DNA of 64,000 bases from Brucella grignonensis. GTDB taxonomy: Bacteria; Pseudomonadota; Alphaproteobacteria; Rhizobiales; Rhizobiaceae. The DNA lies in contig NZ_NNRL01000151.1 in the NCBI RefSeq assembly GCF_002252505.1, forward strand, positions 62,001 to 126,000, written 5' to 3'. This document shows, piece by piece, positions 8,956-17,170 of this stretch. The position numbers and the translations under genes are program-made. The notes below the pieces were generated by a model. The model did not search any database and was not told where the DNA came from. It was given only the letters and a program-made list of their open reading frames with translations. The stretch's first letter is position 1; each line of letters begins with the position of its first letter.

Positions 8956-9945
8956 TCACGCCGCCTTCGATGCATTGGCAAGTTTCTTGCGATATTCGCT
9001 ATAGGCCGCGATCAGCATGTCCTCATCACGATATTGCGGTATCCAACCCAATTCCCGTTCGCCTTTTGAAACATCAAGAACGCACATTTCATCGGCGATC
9101 AGATATTGCTCAGGATCCATCAAAGGCTTGTTGAGCCAGTCGAGGAAATCCAGCGTGCGTTTCACCGCCCATGCAGGCGTCGGCACTAGAATGGATTTCG
9201 ATCCCGCGTGCTTGACCAGATCACCCAGCAGTTTACGCACCGGCGGCGGGTTCAAAGAACCAAGATTATAAACCTCGTTTGGCACGCCTGCCTTGAAGGC
9301 CGCATAGCAAGCAGATGCGCAATCAAACACCGAGATGAATTGATAAGGGTTCTTGCCTGAGCCGATCATCGGAACCGGCAGATTGCTATCGATCAACTTG
9401 AACAATTTTTCCAGAATGCCAAGGCGTCCCGGTCCGATAATCAGACGCGGACGGAACAGCGAAATATTCATGCCGCGCTTGCGCCATTCAGCGGCCAGTT
9501 CCTCGGTCTTCAGCTTGGACAAGCCATATTCGCCCAGCGGATTGCAGGGATGATCTTCCTTCTGCGGCCAGACATAGGTATGGCCATAAACCATATCAGT
9601 CGTGAAATGCACAAGCCGCTTTGCACCAGCTTCATCCATCGCCTTGATGATGTTTTCCGTGCCGTAATAATTGACCGGGAAGAAGAAATCGTGACGCTTG
9701 GCCCGCACCTGAAGCGGCGACAGCATCTTGGCCGAGAGATTATAGACCATATCGTCAGCGCGAATGCCAAGCTTGCGGATTGCTTCCGGATCGGTCACAT
9801 CCGTATGCACAAAAGTTGCTTGCGCATAATGCGCGAGATCGCTTTTCACGATATCTGCAACGATCACTTCATGGCCGTCAGCGAGAAGCATGGGAGCCAG
9901 ATAACGCCCCACAAAGCCATCACCACCGAAAATAATATGTCTCAT
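8956..9945 (-). CDS. NAD-dependent epimerase/dehydratase (extended SDR)
   Basis: This 329-residue cytoplasmic protein starts with the extended-SDR nucleotide motif GGDGFVG. The catalytic YGLSK (Tyr-x-x-x-Lys) lies near residue 150, preceded by a TTDMVYG block resembling the T/S site of the UDP-sugar epimerase family. Extended SDRs of this length act on nucleotide sugars or lipid-linked sugars as epimerases, dehydratases or reductases. The gene sits 21 nt downstream of the SMR carrier and 10 nt upstream of the aminotransferase. In the mycobacterial DprE1/DprE2 route the partner reductase is a classical short SDR. This longer enzyme could serve that step or another sugar step, which is inference only. 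Confidence 0.88.
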   Translation of the reverse strand: MRHIIFGGDGFVGRYLAPMLLADGHEVIVADIVKSDLAHYAQATFVHTDVTDPEAIRKLGIRADDMVYNLSAKMLSPLQVRAKRHDFFFPVNYYGTENIIKAMDEAGAKRLVHFTTDMVYGHTYVWPQKEDHPCNPLGEYGLSKLKTEELAAEWRKRGMNISLFRPRLIIGPGRLGILEKLFKLIDSNLPVPMIGSGKNPYQFISVFDCASACYAAFKAGVPNEVYNLGSLNPPPVRKLLGDLVKHAGSKSILVPTPAWAVKRTLDFLDWLNKPLMDPEQYLIADEMCVLDVSKGERELGWIPQYRDEDMLIAAYSEYRKKLANASKAA

Positions 9946-9966
9946 AATCCTGCCCCAACCTTAAAC

Positions 9967-10386
9967 TTATGATGCTGAGCGGTCATGAACCGCCGCGTTC
10001 TGTTCTGCATTCGGCGTCTTGCCGCTCTGCGCGATCAGCACTGTTCCGATGCAAATGAAGGCGATGCCCGCGATCTTATAAGCGCCCAGCTCTTCCTTGA
10101 ACAAAAGCCATGCGAACAGCGCGACAGCGACATAGGCGAGGCTTAAAAAAGGATATGCAAAAGACAGATCGACTTTCGACAGCACATACATATGTGATGC
10201 CATGGAAATCACAAACATGGTCAATCCAGCGAAAACCCATGGATTAAAGACAATCTGAAATATCCGATAAATCAGTGTGTCCGCAGAGTAACTAGCCGTA
10301 CTGAATGACATCATGCCATATTTGAGCAGCAGCTGTGCGGCCGCATTGGTCATGACCGTGAAAAGAATGAATGGGATATATTTCAT
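9967..10386 (-). CDS. Four-helix SMR/EamA-type membrane carrier
   Basis: This 139-residue protein has four hydrophobic helices, the size and layout of small multidrug resistance and ArnE/ArnF-type flippase subunits. It contains a QLLLKYGMM segment in the first helix and AYPFLSLAYVAVALFAW in the third, matching the EamA/SMR pattern. The C-terminal 20 residues are hydrophilic. Its place between the DprE1-like oxidase (12 nt away) and the SDR suggests that it flips a polyprenyl-phosphate sugar across the inner membrane rather than exporting drugs. A homodimer would be expected because no second subunit gene is near. The role is inferred from context. Confidence 0.8.
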   Translation of the reverse strand: MKYIPFILFTVMTNAAAQLLLKYGMMSFSTASYSADTLIYRIFQIVFNPWVFAGLTMFVISMASHMYVLSKVDLSFAYPFLSLAYVAVALFAWLLFKEELGAYKIAGIAFICIGTVLIAQSGKTPNAEQNAAVHDRSAS

Positions 10387-10398
10387 GTTCGGTCCCGT

Positions 10399-11703
10399 TT
10401 AATTGGTTAGAGCGGTACGCCGCCAGAAATCGGAGCAGAACCGCGCATCACGCATGTCCTCAAGCTGCTGCCATTCCGGAAAGCCCGCTTTGAATGTCTC
10501 GGCACTCATCCGCTGATCCTTGTAGGGATTGACGCGCCCGCCCGCCTCGATCGTCATACTGTCAAGCTGGTCGAGCAGCTCAAGCGTTTTCCGCCCGCGA
10601 TTGGGGAAGTCCATCGTCAGGGTATAACCGGGCTTTGGAAATGACAGCAGACCCGGAGAATGCAGATTGCCGAAACGCTTGAGGACCGTGAGAAATGACG
10701 ACTGGCCTGCATCGCGGCTGGCCTGAAGCAGCGCCGGAATCGTCTTTTCCGCTGCCTCAAAAGGCACAACGCTCTGATGCTGATAAAGCCCTGTGGGGCC
10801 GTAAAAGCGGTTCCAGTTGCGAAGACCATCCAGCGGATAGAAGAAGCTCGCAAATCCCGTCAGATGCGGCTGCTGTTTGCGGCGCTTGGCATGAAAATAG
10901 AGACTATTGAATGCCGTCAGGCTCAACCTGTTGAGCATCGAAAACGGCAGGTCAACCGGTACACCGAGCAGTGCTTCACCACTGTTTGCTATATGATTGC
11001 CATTGATCGCGTGATTACCGGTAATCAACACACCGCGACCTTCCGAGCGACCGCTTGCCAGTTGATCCACCCAGGCAACCGCATATTCATTCTGCCGATC
11101 GGATTCTTCAGCAATCGCAAAATATTCGGATAGGTTCCGGAAAGATGTGATGCGTTCTTCAACATCAAGGGAGCCAACCGGCATCAGTCGGATGCGAGCG
11201 TTGAGGATCAATCCCGTGAGGCCCATACCGCCAATTGTTGCTGAAAAGAGTTCAGCATTTTCTGCGCTCGAACAAATGTAATGCACACCATCAGAGCGCA
11301 GGAGCTCCAAGCTTTCCACATGACTGCCGAAAGTGCCCCGCAGATGATGGTTTTTGCCATGCACATCGTTGGCGATTGCGCCACCGAGCGTCACAAAACG
11401 CGTGCCGGGCGTCACCGGTAGAAAATAACCGTGTTTGGCGACCGCCTCGATAATTTCACTTAGCAGAACACCGGATTCAGCCTCAAGAACGCCGGTATGA
11501 ACATCGAAGCTAACAATCCGGGCGTGCGTTCGCATCGGAACAAGCAATCCCGCATCGTTATGGCAGCTGTCACCATAAGAACGGCCATTGCCGAAAGCGA
11601 GCAGGCTTTCTGGACCTTCCAGCTTGGAAAACACATCATCGAACGCAATCGCGTTTCGCCGGCGACGAATGATGCGTCCAAAGCTATCGAAAGACTGATC
11701 CAT
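10399..11703 (-). CDS. FAD-dependent oxidase, DprE1-like (decaprenylphosphoryl-ribose 2'-oxidase family)
   Basis: This 434-residue flavoprotein is of the VAO/p-cresol methylhydroxylase superfamily. It has GNGRSYGDS at the FAD phosphate loop and the very distinctive GGAIANDVHGKNHH block followed by GTFGSHVESLELL, which I recognise from mycobacterial DprE1. The C-terminal GGRVNPYKDQRM holds the Lys matching the DprE1 active-site Lys. In the preceding TLTMDFP stretch the residue aligned, from memory, with the benzothiazinone-target Cys of DprE1 is Thr. Expected reaction: oxidation of the 2'-OH of a polyprenylphosphoryl pentose to a ketone. The start at 11703 overlaps the upstream stop (TGATG), showing translational coupling with the UbiA gene; a GTG at 11706 is possible. 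Confidence 0.88.
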   Translation of the reverse strand: MDQSFDSFGRIIRRRRNAIAFDDVFSKLEGPESLLAFGNGRSYGDSCHNDAGLLVPMRTHARIVSFDVHTGVLEAESGVLLSEIIEAVAKHGYFLPVTPGTRFVTLGGAIANDVHGKNHHLRGTFGSHVESLELLRSDGVHYICSSAENAELFSATIGGMGLTGLILNARIRLMPVGSLDVEERITSFRNLSEYFAIAEESDRQNEYAVAWVDQLASGRSEGRGVLITGNHAINGNHIANSGEALLGVPVDLPFSMLNRLSLTAFNSLYFHAKRRKQQPHLTGFASFFYPLDGLRNWNRFYGPTGLYQHQSVVPFEAAEKTIPALLQASRDAGQSSFLTVLKRFGNLHSPGLLSFPKPGYTLTMDFPNRGRKTLELLDQLDSMTIEAGGRVNPYKDQRMSAETFKAGFPEWQQLEDMRDARFCSDFWRRTALTN

Positions 11704-13139
11704 CACCGCATCCCGGCAACAAACAGCAGGACTGCACCAATCGCGATCACCACCTGACTGCGCCAGTCATTGGCCAGGAACACGACAGGGTCGTCGTCCA
11801 TTTCCCTGCGATGCGCCAGAATCCACACACGGATGATGATGTAGAGAACAATCGGCACCAGCGGCCAGATCAGCCATGGGTAGGTATACAGCACCTGCAC
11901 CGCACCACTGTTGATATAAAGTGCCAGAACCACCACGGCGGTGAAGCCAGAAGCGACACCGCTCTGGCCTATGACGTCTTTATCTTCGGGGCGGTAGCCT
12001 CGACCGGCGATACGATCTTTTTCTGTAACCGTGGAATGCTGCAACTCAACATAGCGCTTCACCAGCGCCAGCGACAGGAAGAAGAACATTGCAAACGCCA
12101 TCAGCCAGAAAGACTGCGGAATTTCGGTCGCCGCCGTGCCACCCAAAAGCCGCAAGGTGTAAAGCGCTGCAAGGCAGATGACATCAACCAGCAATGCGCG
12201 CTTCAACACCAGCGAATAGGCAGTCGTCGCAACCAGATAAAGACCGATAACCAGAGCAAAAGCTGGCGGCAGGAAAAAGCAGATTGCCGCTGCAATCAAC
12301 AAAAGCAACGCTGAAACCTTGAGGCCGAACGGAATACTCAATGCACCGCTTGCAAAGGGGCGTGAACGCTTTCTGGTATGCTGGCGATCGAGCGGCAGAT
12401 CAATAATATCATTGAGAATGTAGATCGCTGAGGCAGCCGCAGAAAAGGCAATGAAGGCAAGGATGGACGCTAACAGCACGTCGGGAAAGAAGATCGTGTG
12501 AGCGAGGAGCGCCGGCACAAAAACCAGAAGGTTCTTAAGCCATTGATGCACACGGAGCATTTTCAGATAGGGCTTGATGCCCGTTACACTTTTCTCAAAG
12601 AGCCGGCTGCCATTGGCTTTCTGAAAACGTGCAGCTGCCCGATCCGGAGCAACGACAACCACCTTTCGCGCAGCTTCAAAGACCGCTATATCGGCGCGAT
12701 CATTGCCCGCATAATCGAAGCCTTGTGGGCCATAATGTTCTGTGAGAGCACGTGCCTTGGCATGTGAAGACAGATTGTTTTTGCCTGTCGTGGCTAAAAC
12801 AGCTTCAAAAATACCGAGCCCCGAAGCAACCGCTTGCGCCAAGGGTTCTGCTGCTGCTGTCGCCAGAACCAGCCTGCGACCATTGGTATGTTCTTGACGA
12901 AGATAATCGAGAAATTCTTGTCGATAAGGCAACAAAGACGCATCAATGACGATCCGGCGTGCGATTTGCTGCTTGAGATGAGCCTTGCCTGACAGGAGCC
13001 AGATCGGCAGCAGGAAAAGATAAAGCGGATTCTTCTTCAGAAGAATGAAGGTGCTTTCCCAAAGCAAGTCGGTTGCGATGAGCGTCCCGTCGAGATCCAC
13101 GGCCAGAGGCACGTCCTGACTTTTGAGCCGCTCATCCAT
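11703..13139 (-). CDS. HAD phosphatase-UbiA prenyltransferase fusion (DPPR synthase-like)
   Basis: This 478-residue protein has two parts. Residues 1-185 form a HAD-type phosphatase with the nucleophile motif DLDGTL and a later GNDRADIAV acidic motif. Residues 190-478 form a UbiA-family membrane domain of about eight to nine helices with NDIIDLPLDRQH, the first Asp-rich motif (NDxxDxxxD). UbiA relatives such as mycobacterial Rv3806c transfer 5-phosphoribose from PRPP to decaprenyl phosphate. A fused phosphatase would then remove the 5-phosphate to give decaprenylphosphoryl-ribose, the DprE1 substrate. This order matches the next gene. It is the first gene of the operon. Substrate identity is inferred from family and context. 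Confidence 0.87.
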   Translation of the reverse strand: MDERLKSQDVPLAVDLDGTLIATDLLWESTFILLKKNPLYLFLLPIWLLSGKAHLKQQIARRIVIDASLLPYRQEFLDYLRQEHTNGRRLVLATAAAEPLAQAVASGLGIFEAVLATTGKNNLSSHAKARALTEHYGPQGFDYAGNDRADIAVFEAARKVVVVAPDRAAARFQKANGSRLFEKSVTGIKPYLKMLRVHQWLKNLLVFVPALLAHTIFFPDVLLASILAFIAFSAAASAIYILNDIIDLPLDRQHTRKRSRPFASGALSIPFGLKVSALLLLIAAAICFFLPPAFALVIGLYLVATTAYSLVLKRALLVDVICLAALYTLRLLGGTAATEIPQSFWLMAFAMFFFLSLALVKRYVELQHSTVTEKDRIAGRGYRPEDKDVIGQSGVASGFTAVVVLALYINSGAVQVLYTYPWLIWPLVPIVLYIIIRVWILAHRREMDDDPVVFLANDWRSQVVIAIGAVLLFVAGMR

Positions 13140-13437
13140 TTTTCGCTATCCCCTTCAACCCCACCCCCGGCAACTTTCGTCAACCAAGCCCCCTTGGCAC
13201 CCCAAAAGACAAAAGTACAAATGAACAATGAATAGTCTATTCTACAGTCGATAATTGTTATTGATAGGCTTGTCTCTATCAAATTGCCCTTTAAACAATC
13301 GCTACAAGTTTTGGTTAATAAACACGCGATCTCACATAATTGCTGGTCTATCTTTTCATCGCGTAATATAAGGCGTTGATTATTTTCCATTTTGATCTGC
13401 GCTTCTTGCACGAACACCTCAGGTTTAGAGCCGAACC
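13140..13437. other. AT-rich intergenic region between divergent genes
   Basis: These 298 bases separate the UbiA-fusion operon from the PAS-GGDEF gene and must hold both promoters. The stretch 13205-13400 is clearly AT-rich. I see no RNA gene or convincing reading frame. Confidence 0.5.
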
Positions 13438-14901
13438 ATGAATATTGAATCTGCCTTGAATGATGGTGCCAATGTCTTTGAACTGGCACCAATTTCCCTG
13501 TGGCTAGAAGACTATAGTGGATTGCGTGCGCAGTTCGAACAATGGCGGAAACTTGGTGTTACGGATCTCAGGACGTTTCTTCACGAAGACACGAGTCGCT
13601 TGCGTATCTGCACAAGCCACATCCGTGTTCTCAAGGTCAATCGCAAAACTCTGTCTCTTTATGAGGCGCGTGACGTCAACCATCTGATCGAAAATCTTGA
13701 GCGCGTTTTCCGCGACGACATGCTCGATCCACATATAGAAGAAATGGTTCAGCTCTGGAACGGCGATAACGCTTTCATAAGCGATACGGTGAATTATTCG
13801 CTAGGTGGCAAGCGCCTCGACATCCAGCTCAAAGGTGTGGTTTTGCCGGGCCATGAGGAAAGCTGGAACCGCGTTCTTTTGTCCATCGAAGACGTGACCG
13901 CACGTGAAGAGGCTCGACGTGAGCAAAACAAGCATAAGCAGCATGCAGAAGGCCTGTTTGAACATTCGCCAGTCTCGCTTTGGGTGGAAGACTTCAGCCG
14001 TATCAAACAGCTGATGGACGATATCCGCGAGCGTGGCATTGTCGATTTCCGCGTCTTCACTGATGTACATCCGGAATTCGTGCGCCAATGCATGAGCGAA
14101 ATCCGCGTTCTGGATATCAATCGAGAAACGCTCGAGCTGTTTCTCGCACCAGACAAACAGACGCTTCTGCAAAACCTGCCGCATGTTTTCAAAGCCGATA
14201 TGGAAACCAATTTCCGCGAACAACTGATCGATCTCTGGAACGGCGTGCTGTTTCAGCGCCGCGAAGTTGTCAATTATGCGCTCGATGGAACCGAACGGCA
14301 TTTGCTCCTGCAATTCTCGGTCCTACCGGGCCATGAAGAAGACTGGTCACTGGTTCAGGTCGCACTTGCAGACATTACAGCGCGCAAGAAGGCCGAAGCC
14401 TATCTCGAATATCTTGGCAAGCATGATGTGCTGACCAAGCTGCATAATCGCGCCTTCTATGTTGATGAGTTGAACCGCCTCGAGCGCAAAGGACACGTGC
14501 CTGTCTCGATCATCATCATCGACCTTAATGGCCTGAAAGCAGCCAATGACCTGCTTGGACATGCGAGCGGCGATGGCTTGCTGCGTCGCATCGGCGAAGT
14601 ATTGAATGAGGCTGTAAAGTTGCCGGGCCACGCTGCCCGTATTGGCGGCGACGAGTTTGCAGTCGTGCTGCCTTATGTCGACGAGCGCGGTGCAGAAGCC
14701 GTCATGGAAGATATTCGCCGACTGGTCGATATCAACAACCAGTATTATTCACAGCTGAAAATCGAGCTTTCTATGGGTACTGCCACCAGCATGCCCGGCG
14801 AAAAGCTGGAAACGGTTGCGAAACGTGCAGACCTTCTGATGTATGAAGACAAGCGCATGCACTATTCGGCGGAAGCACTGCGAAAGTCGAAACTTTCCTG
14901 A
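13438..14901 (+). CDS. Diguanylate cyclase with two tandem PAS-like repeats
   Basis: This 487-residue protein has no clear signal peptide or membrane helix. Residues about 12-158 and 172-315 are duplicated sensor modules. Both share the pattern P(I/V)SLW(L/V)ED near the start, IRVL.(V/I)NR.TL in the middle, LWNG, VNY.L.G and LPGHEE.W before a PAS-terminal DITAR/DVTAR. A helical linker then leads to a GGDEF domain (about 325-480) with an intact GGDEF site and a DLNGLKAANDLLGH block. No RxxD inhibitory motif precedes GGDEF and there is no EAL domain. It should make c-di-GMP in response to an unknown signal bound by the PAS modules. The ATG at 13438 follows AGAGCCGAACC, a moderate ribosome site. 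Confidence 0.9.
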   Translation: MNIESALNDGANVFELAPISLWLEDYSGLRAQFEQWRKLGVTDLRTFLHEDTSRLRICTSHIRVLKVNRKTLSLYEARDVNHLIENLERVFRDDMLDPHIEEMVQLWNGDNAFISDTVNYSLGGKRLDIQLKGVVLPGHEESWNRVLLSIEDVTAREEARREQNKHKQHAEGLFEHSPVSLWVEDFSRIKQLMDDIRERGIVDFRVFTDVHPEFVRQCMSEIRVLDINRETLELFLAPDKQTLLQNLPHVFKADMETNFREQLIDLWNGVLFQRREVVNYALDGTERHLLLQFSVLPGHEEDWSLVQVALADITARKKAEAYLEYLGKHDVLTKLHNRAFYVDELNRLERKGHVPVSIIIIDLNGLKAANDLLGHASGDGLLRRIGEVLNEAVKLPGHAARIGGDEFAVVLPYVDERGAEAVMEDIRRLVDINNQYYSQLKIELSMGTATSMPGEKLETVAKRADLLMYEDKRMHYSAEALRKSKLS

Positions 14902-15489
14902 TCAATCATCAAACTTGATAATCGTCTTGCCGCGCGTGAGATCGGTGACAAGCTGCGCCAGCTCACTTTGGACAGCGAGCGGCATCGCGCCGGTCATTTC
15001 CACGCCGGTTGCTGTGAAGTTTTCGTTTGCAATGGTGACATGTTCGACAGCCGTAAGACGCGCTTTAAGAAGCGCGTGATCTGAAAAGTCACAAGCAAAC
15101 GAAAAGCCGATCACCGGGATTACCTCGGTTTTCTCGGCCTGTCGCAGACACATCGCAGCAGTGCCACCATAGGCCCGCATCAAACCGCCACTGCCAAGCA
15201 GAATACCACCGAACCAGCGCGTGACCACGACCACGATATTATCAAGCTGTTGCCCGTCGATTGCTTGCAGAATGGGCTTGCCCGCCGTACCACTCGGCTC
15301 GCCATCATCGCTGAAACGATAATTCTGCCCAATGCGCCACGCCCAGCAATTGTGATTGGCCGCAAGATCGGAATGCTCAGTCAGAAAATCCTTAGCCGCC
15401 TGTTCATTTGCCACAGGAGCTGCCACGCCTAAAAAGCGGCTTTTCTTGATCTCCTGCGTGATGGTTTCAATGCGACTGATGGTGAACAT
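14902..15489 (-). CDS. yigZ: YigZ/IMPACT family protein
   Basis: The protein contains the IMPACT (UPF0029) core: KKSRFLG near the start, then FSDDGEPSGTAGKPIL and VVVVTRWFGGILLGSGGLMRAYGG, which are diagnostic. The C-terminal DUF1949-like ferredoxin fold follows, for a usual length of about 195 residues. Eukaryotic IMPACT binds Gcn1 and bacterial YigZ is thought to act in translation or peptide metabolism, but its exact role is unsettled. I took the ATG at 15489 (MFTISRIETI) because AGGA lies 6 nt upstream; the frame extends to 15579 without a comparable ribosome site. It is convergent with the PAS-GGDEF gene, with stops directly adjacent. Confidence 0.9.
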   Translation of the reverse strand: MFTISRIETITQEIKKSRFLGVAAPVANEQAAKDFLTEHSDLAANHNCWAWRIGQNYRFSDDGEPSGTAGKPILQAIDGQQLDNIVVVVTRWFGGILLGSGGLMRAYGGTAAMCLRQAEKTEVIPVIGFSFACDFSDHALLKARLTAVEHVTIANENFTATGVEMTGAMPLAVQSELAQLVTDLTRGKTIIKFDD

Positions 15490-15659
15490 GGCTATCCTGC
15501 AAACGGTATTTTTGCGACCTAGCATTTTACGTTGCGGATGACGACTCCTTATGCCTGCGTTAGCATTGCACACATGCAAACTAGGGTATAAGGCATTGAA
15601 AAATGAGCCGCGCGTCCTGACAGCCGCTCACCCCCGCCGAAAATTTGAAAGGTCCGCCG

Positions 15660-16949
15660 ATGTTCGATTTGATTGTGAGAAACGCCAATCTTCGCGACGG
15701 ACGTGAAAAGCACGACATTCTGGTCAAGGACGGCAAAATTGCTGATATAGTCCCATCCAAGGGCGAACATCAGGCAGCCAAAGAAATCGATGCAACCGAC
15801 CGGCTCGTAACCCCGCCTTTCGTCGATCCGCATTTCCATATGGACGCGACCTTGTCGCTCGGCCTGCCACGCCTCAATCGCTCGGGCACATTGTTGGAAG
15901 GTATCACGCTCTGGGGTGAGCTTAAGCCGATGCTGACCGTTGAAGCCATGGTCGAGCGCGCGTTGCGTTATTGCGATCTGGCCGTTTCGCAGGGCCTACT
16001 GGCGATCCGCAGCCATGTCGACGTGAGCGACCCGCGCCTTCTCACTGCGACCGCGATGATCGAAGTACGCGAGAAGGTGAAGCCTTACATCGATCTGCAG
16101 TTGGTGGCCTTCCCGCAGGACGGCTATTATCGTTCGCCAGGCGCGGTCGATCTCGTCAATCGCTCGCTCGATATGGGCCTTGATGTCGTGGGCGGCATTC
16201 CACACTTTGAGCGCACCATGGCCGATGGCGCGGCATCGCTCGAAGAACTCTGCCGCATTGCCGCCGAACGCGGCCTGCCCGTTGATATTCACTGCGATGA
16301 AACCGACGACCCAATGTCGCGCCATGTCGAAACGCTGGCAGCACAGACGATGCGTTTCGGCTTGCAGGGCCGTGTATCCGGCTCGCACCTTACCTCCATG
16401 CATTCCATGGACAATTATTATGTCTCGAAGCTCATTCCGCTGATTGCGGAAGCGAAGATGAACGCCATTCCGAACCCGCTCATCAACATCACATTGCAGG
16501 GCCGCGCGGACACCTATCCGAAGCGTCGCGGCATGACCCGTGTGCCGGAACTGATGGCGGCTGGCATTAACGTTGCTTTTGGCCACGACTGCGTTATGGA
16601 TCCGTGGTACTCGATGGGTTCCGGCGACATGCTAGAAGTCGGCCATATGGCCATTCACGTGGCGCAGATGACGTCGATCGAAGGCAAGAAGCAGGTTTTC
16701 GATGCACTCACCGTCAATTCGGCAAAAGCGTTGGGCCTCGAAGGCTACGGTCTTGAAAAAGGCTGTAACGCTGATTTCGTGGTGCTGCAGGCGCGGGACC
16801 CGTTGGAAGCGCTGCGTCTCAAGGCCAACCGCCTGACCGTCGTCAAGCGCGGCAAGGTTATCGCCGAGACTCCGCAACGTATCAGCGCGCTCAACCTCGA
16901 AGGTCGCCCATCATCGGTTGACGGGGCAGATTACGCGCCGTTAGGCTAA
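15660..16949 (+). CDS. codA: Cytosine deaminase-family amidohydrolase (CodA-like)
   Basis: The protein follows E. coli CodA almost motif for motif. It has PHFHMDATLS (metal His pair), RSHVDVSD, DLQLVAFPQDG, HCDETDD (metal His and catalytic Glu), SHLTSMHS, NITLQGRADTYPKRRG and FGHDCVMDPWY (catalytic Asp). It should be a metal-dependent cytoplasmic deaminase. In E. coli the Asp is followed by a second Asp that influences substrate choice; here that residue is Cys. The substrate could therefore be cytosine, creatinine or a related ring. I use the ATG at 15660, with AAAGG 8 nt upstream, rather than TTG at 15645. It stands upstream of a BMP-type nucleoside transporter on the same strand, supporting a role in nucleobase salvage or catabolism. 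Confidence 0.87.
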   Translation: MFDLIVRNANLRDGREKHDILVKDGKIADIVPSKGEHQAAKEIDATDRLVTPPFVDPHFHMDATLSLGLPRLNRSGTLLEGITLWGELKPMLTVEAMVERALRYCDLAVSQGLLAIRSHVDVSDPRLLTATAMIEVREKVKPYIDLQLVAFPQDGYYRSPGAVDLVNRSLDMGLDVVGGIPHFERTMADGAASLEELCRIAAERGLPVDIHCDETDDPMSRHVETLAAQTMRFGLQGRVSGSHLTSMHSMDNYYVSKLIPLIAEAKMNAIPNPLINITLQGRADTYPKRRGMTRVPELMAAGINVAFGHDCVMDPWYSMGSGDMLEVGHMAIHVAQMTSIEGKKQVFDALTVNSAKALGLEGYGLEKGCNADFVVLQARDPLEALRLKANRLTVVKRGKVIAETPQRISALNLEGRPSSVDGADYAPLG

Positions 16950-17170
16950 CGATATCAACAGTTTCAGCCTACCCGACAGATTGCCGGATGAACGAACAAG
17001 AACAGTCGCGACTGAAAAAGTCGTGCCTATTTTTGAGGCCGCGACCTAATTCGCTTGTATTCGAGGCAGATTGAGCAAAGATAGAACTGTTGCTCATACA
17101 TTCTGCTCACACAAAACGAAGCAACCGGTAGTGCAGTCCCGGCACGCCGAAAACACACACGAGGGGTCCA

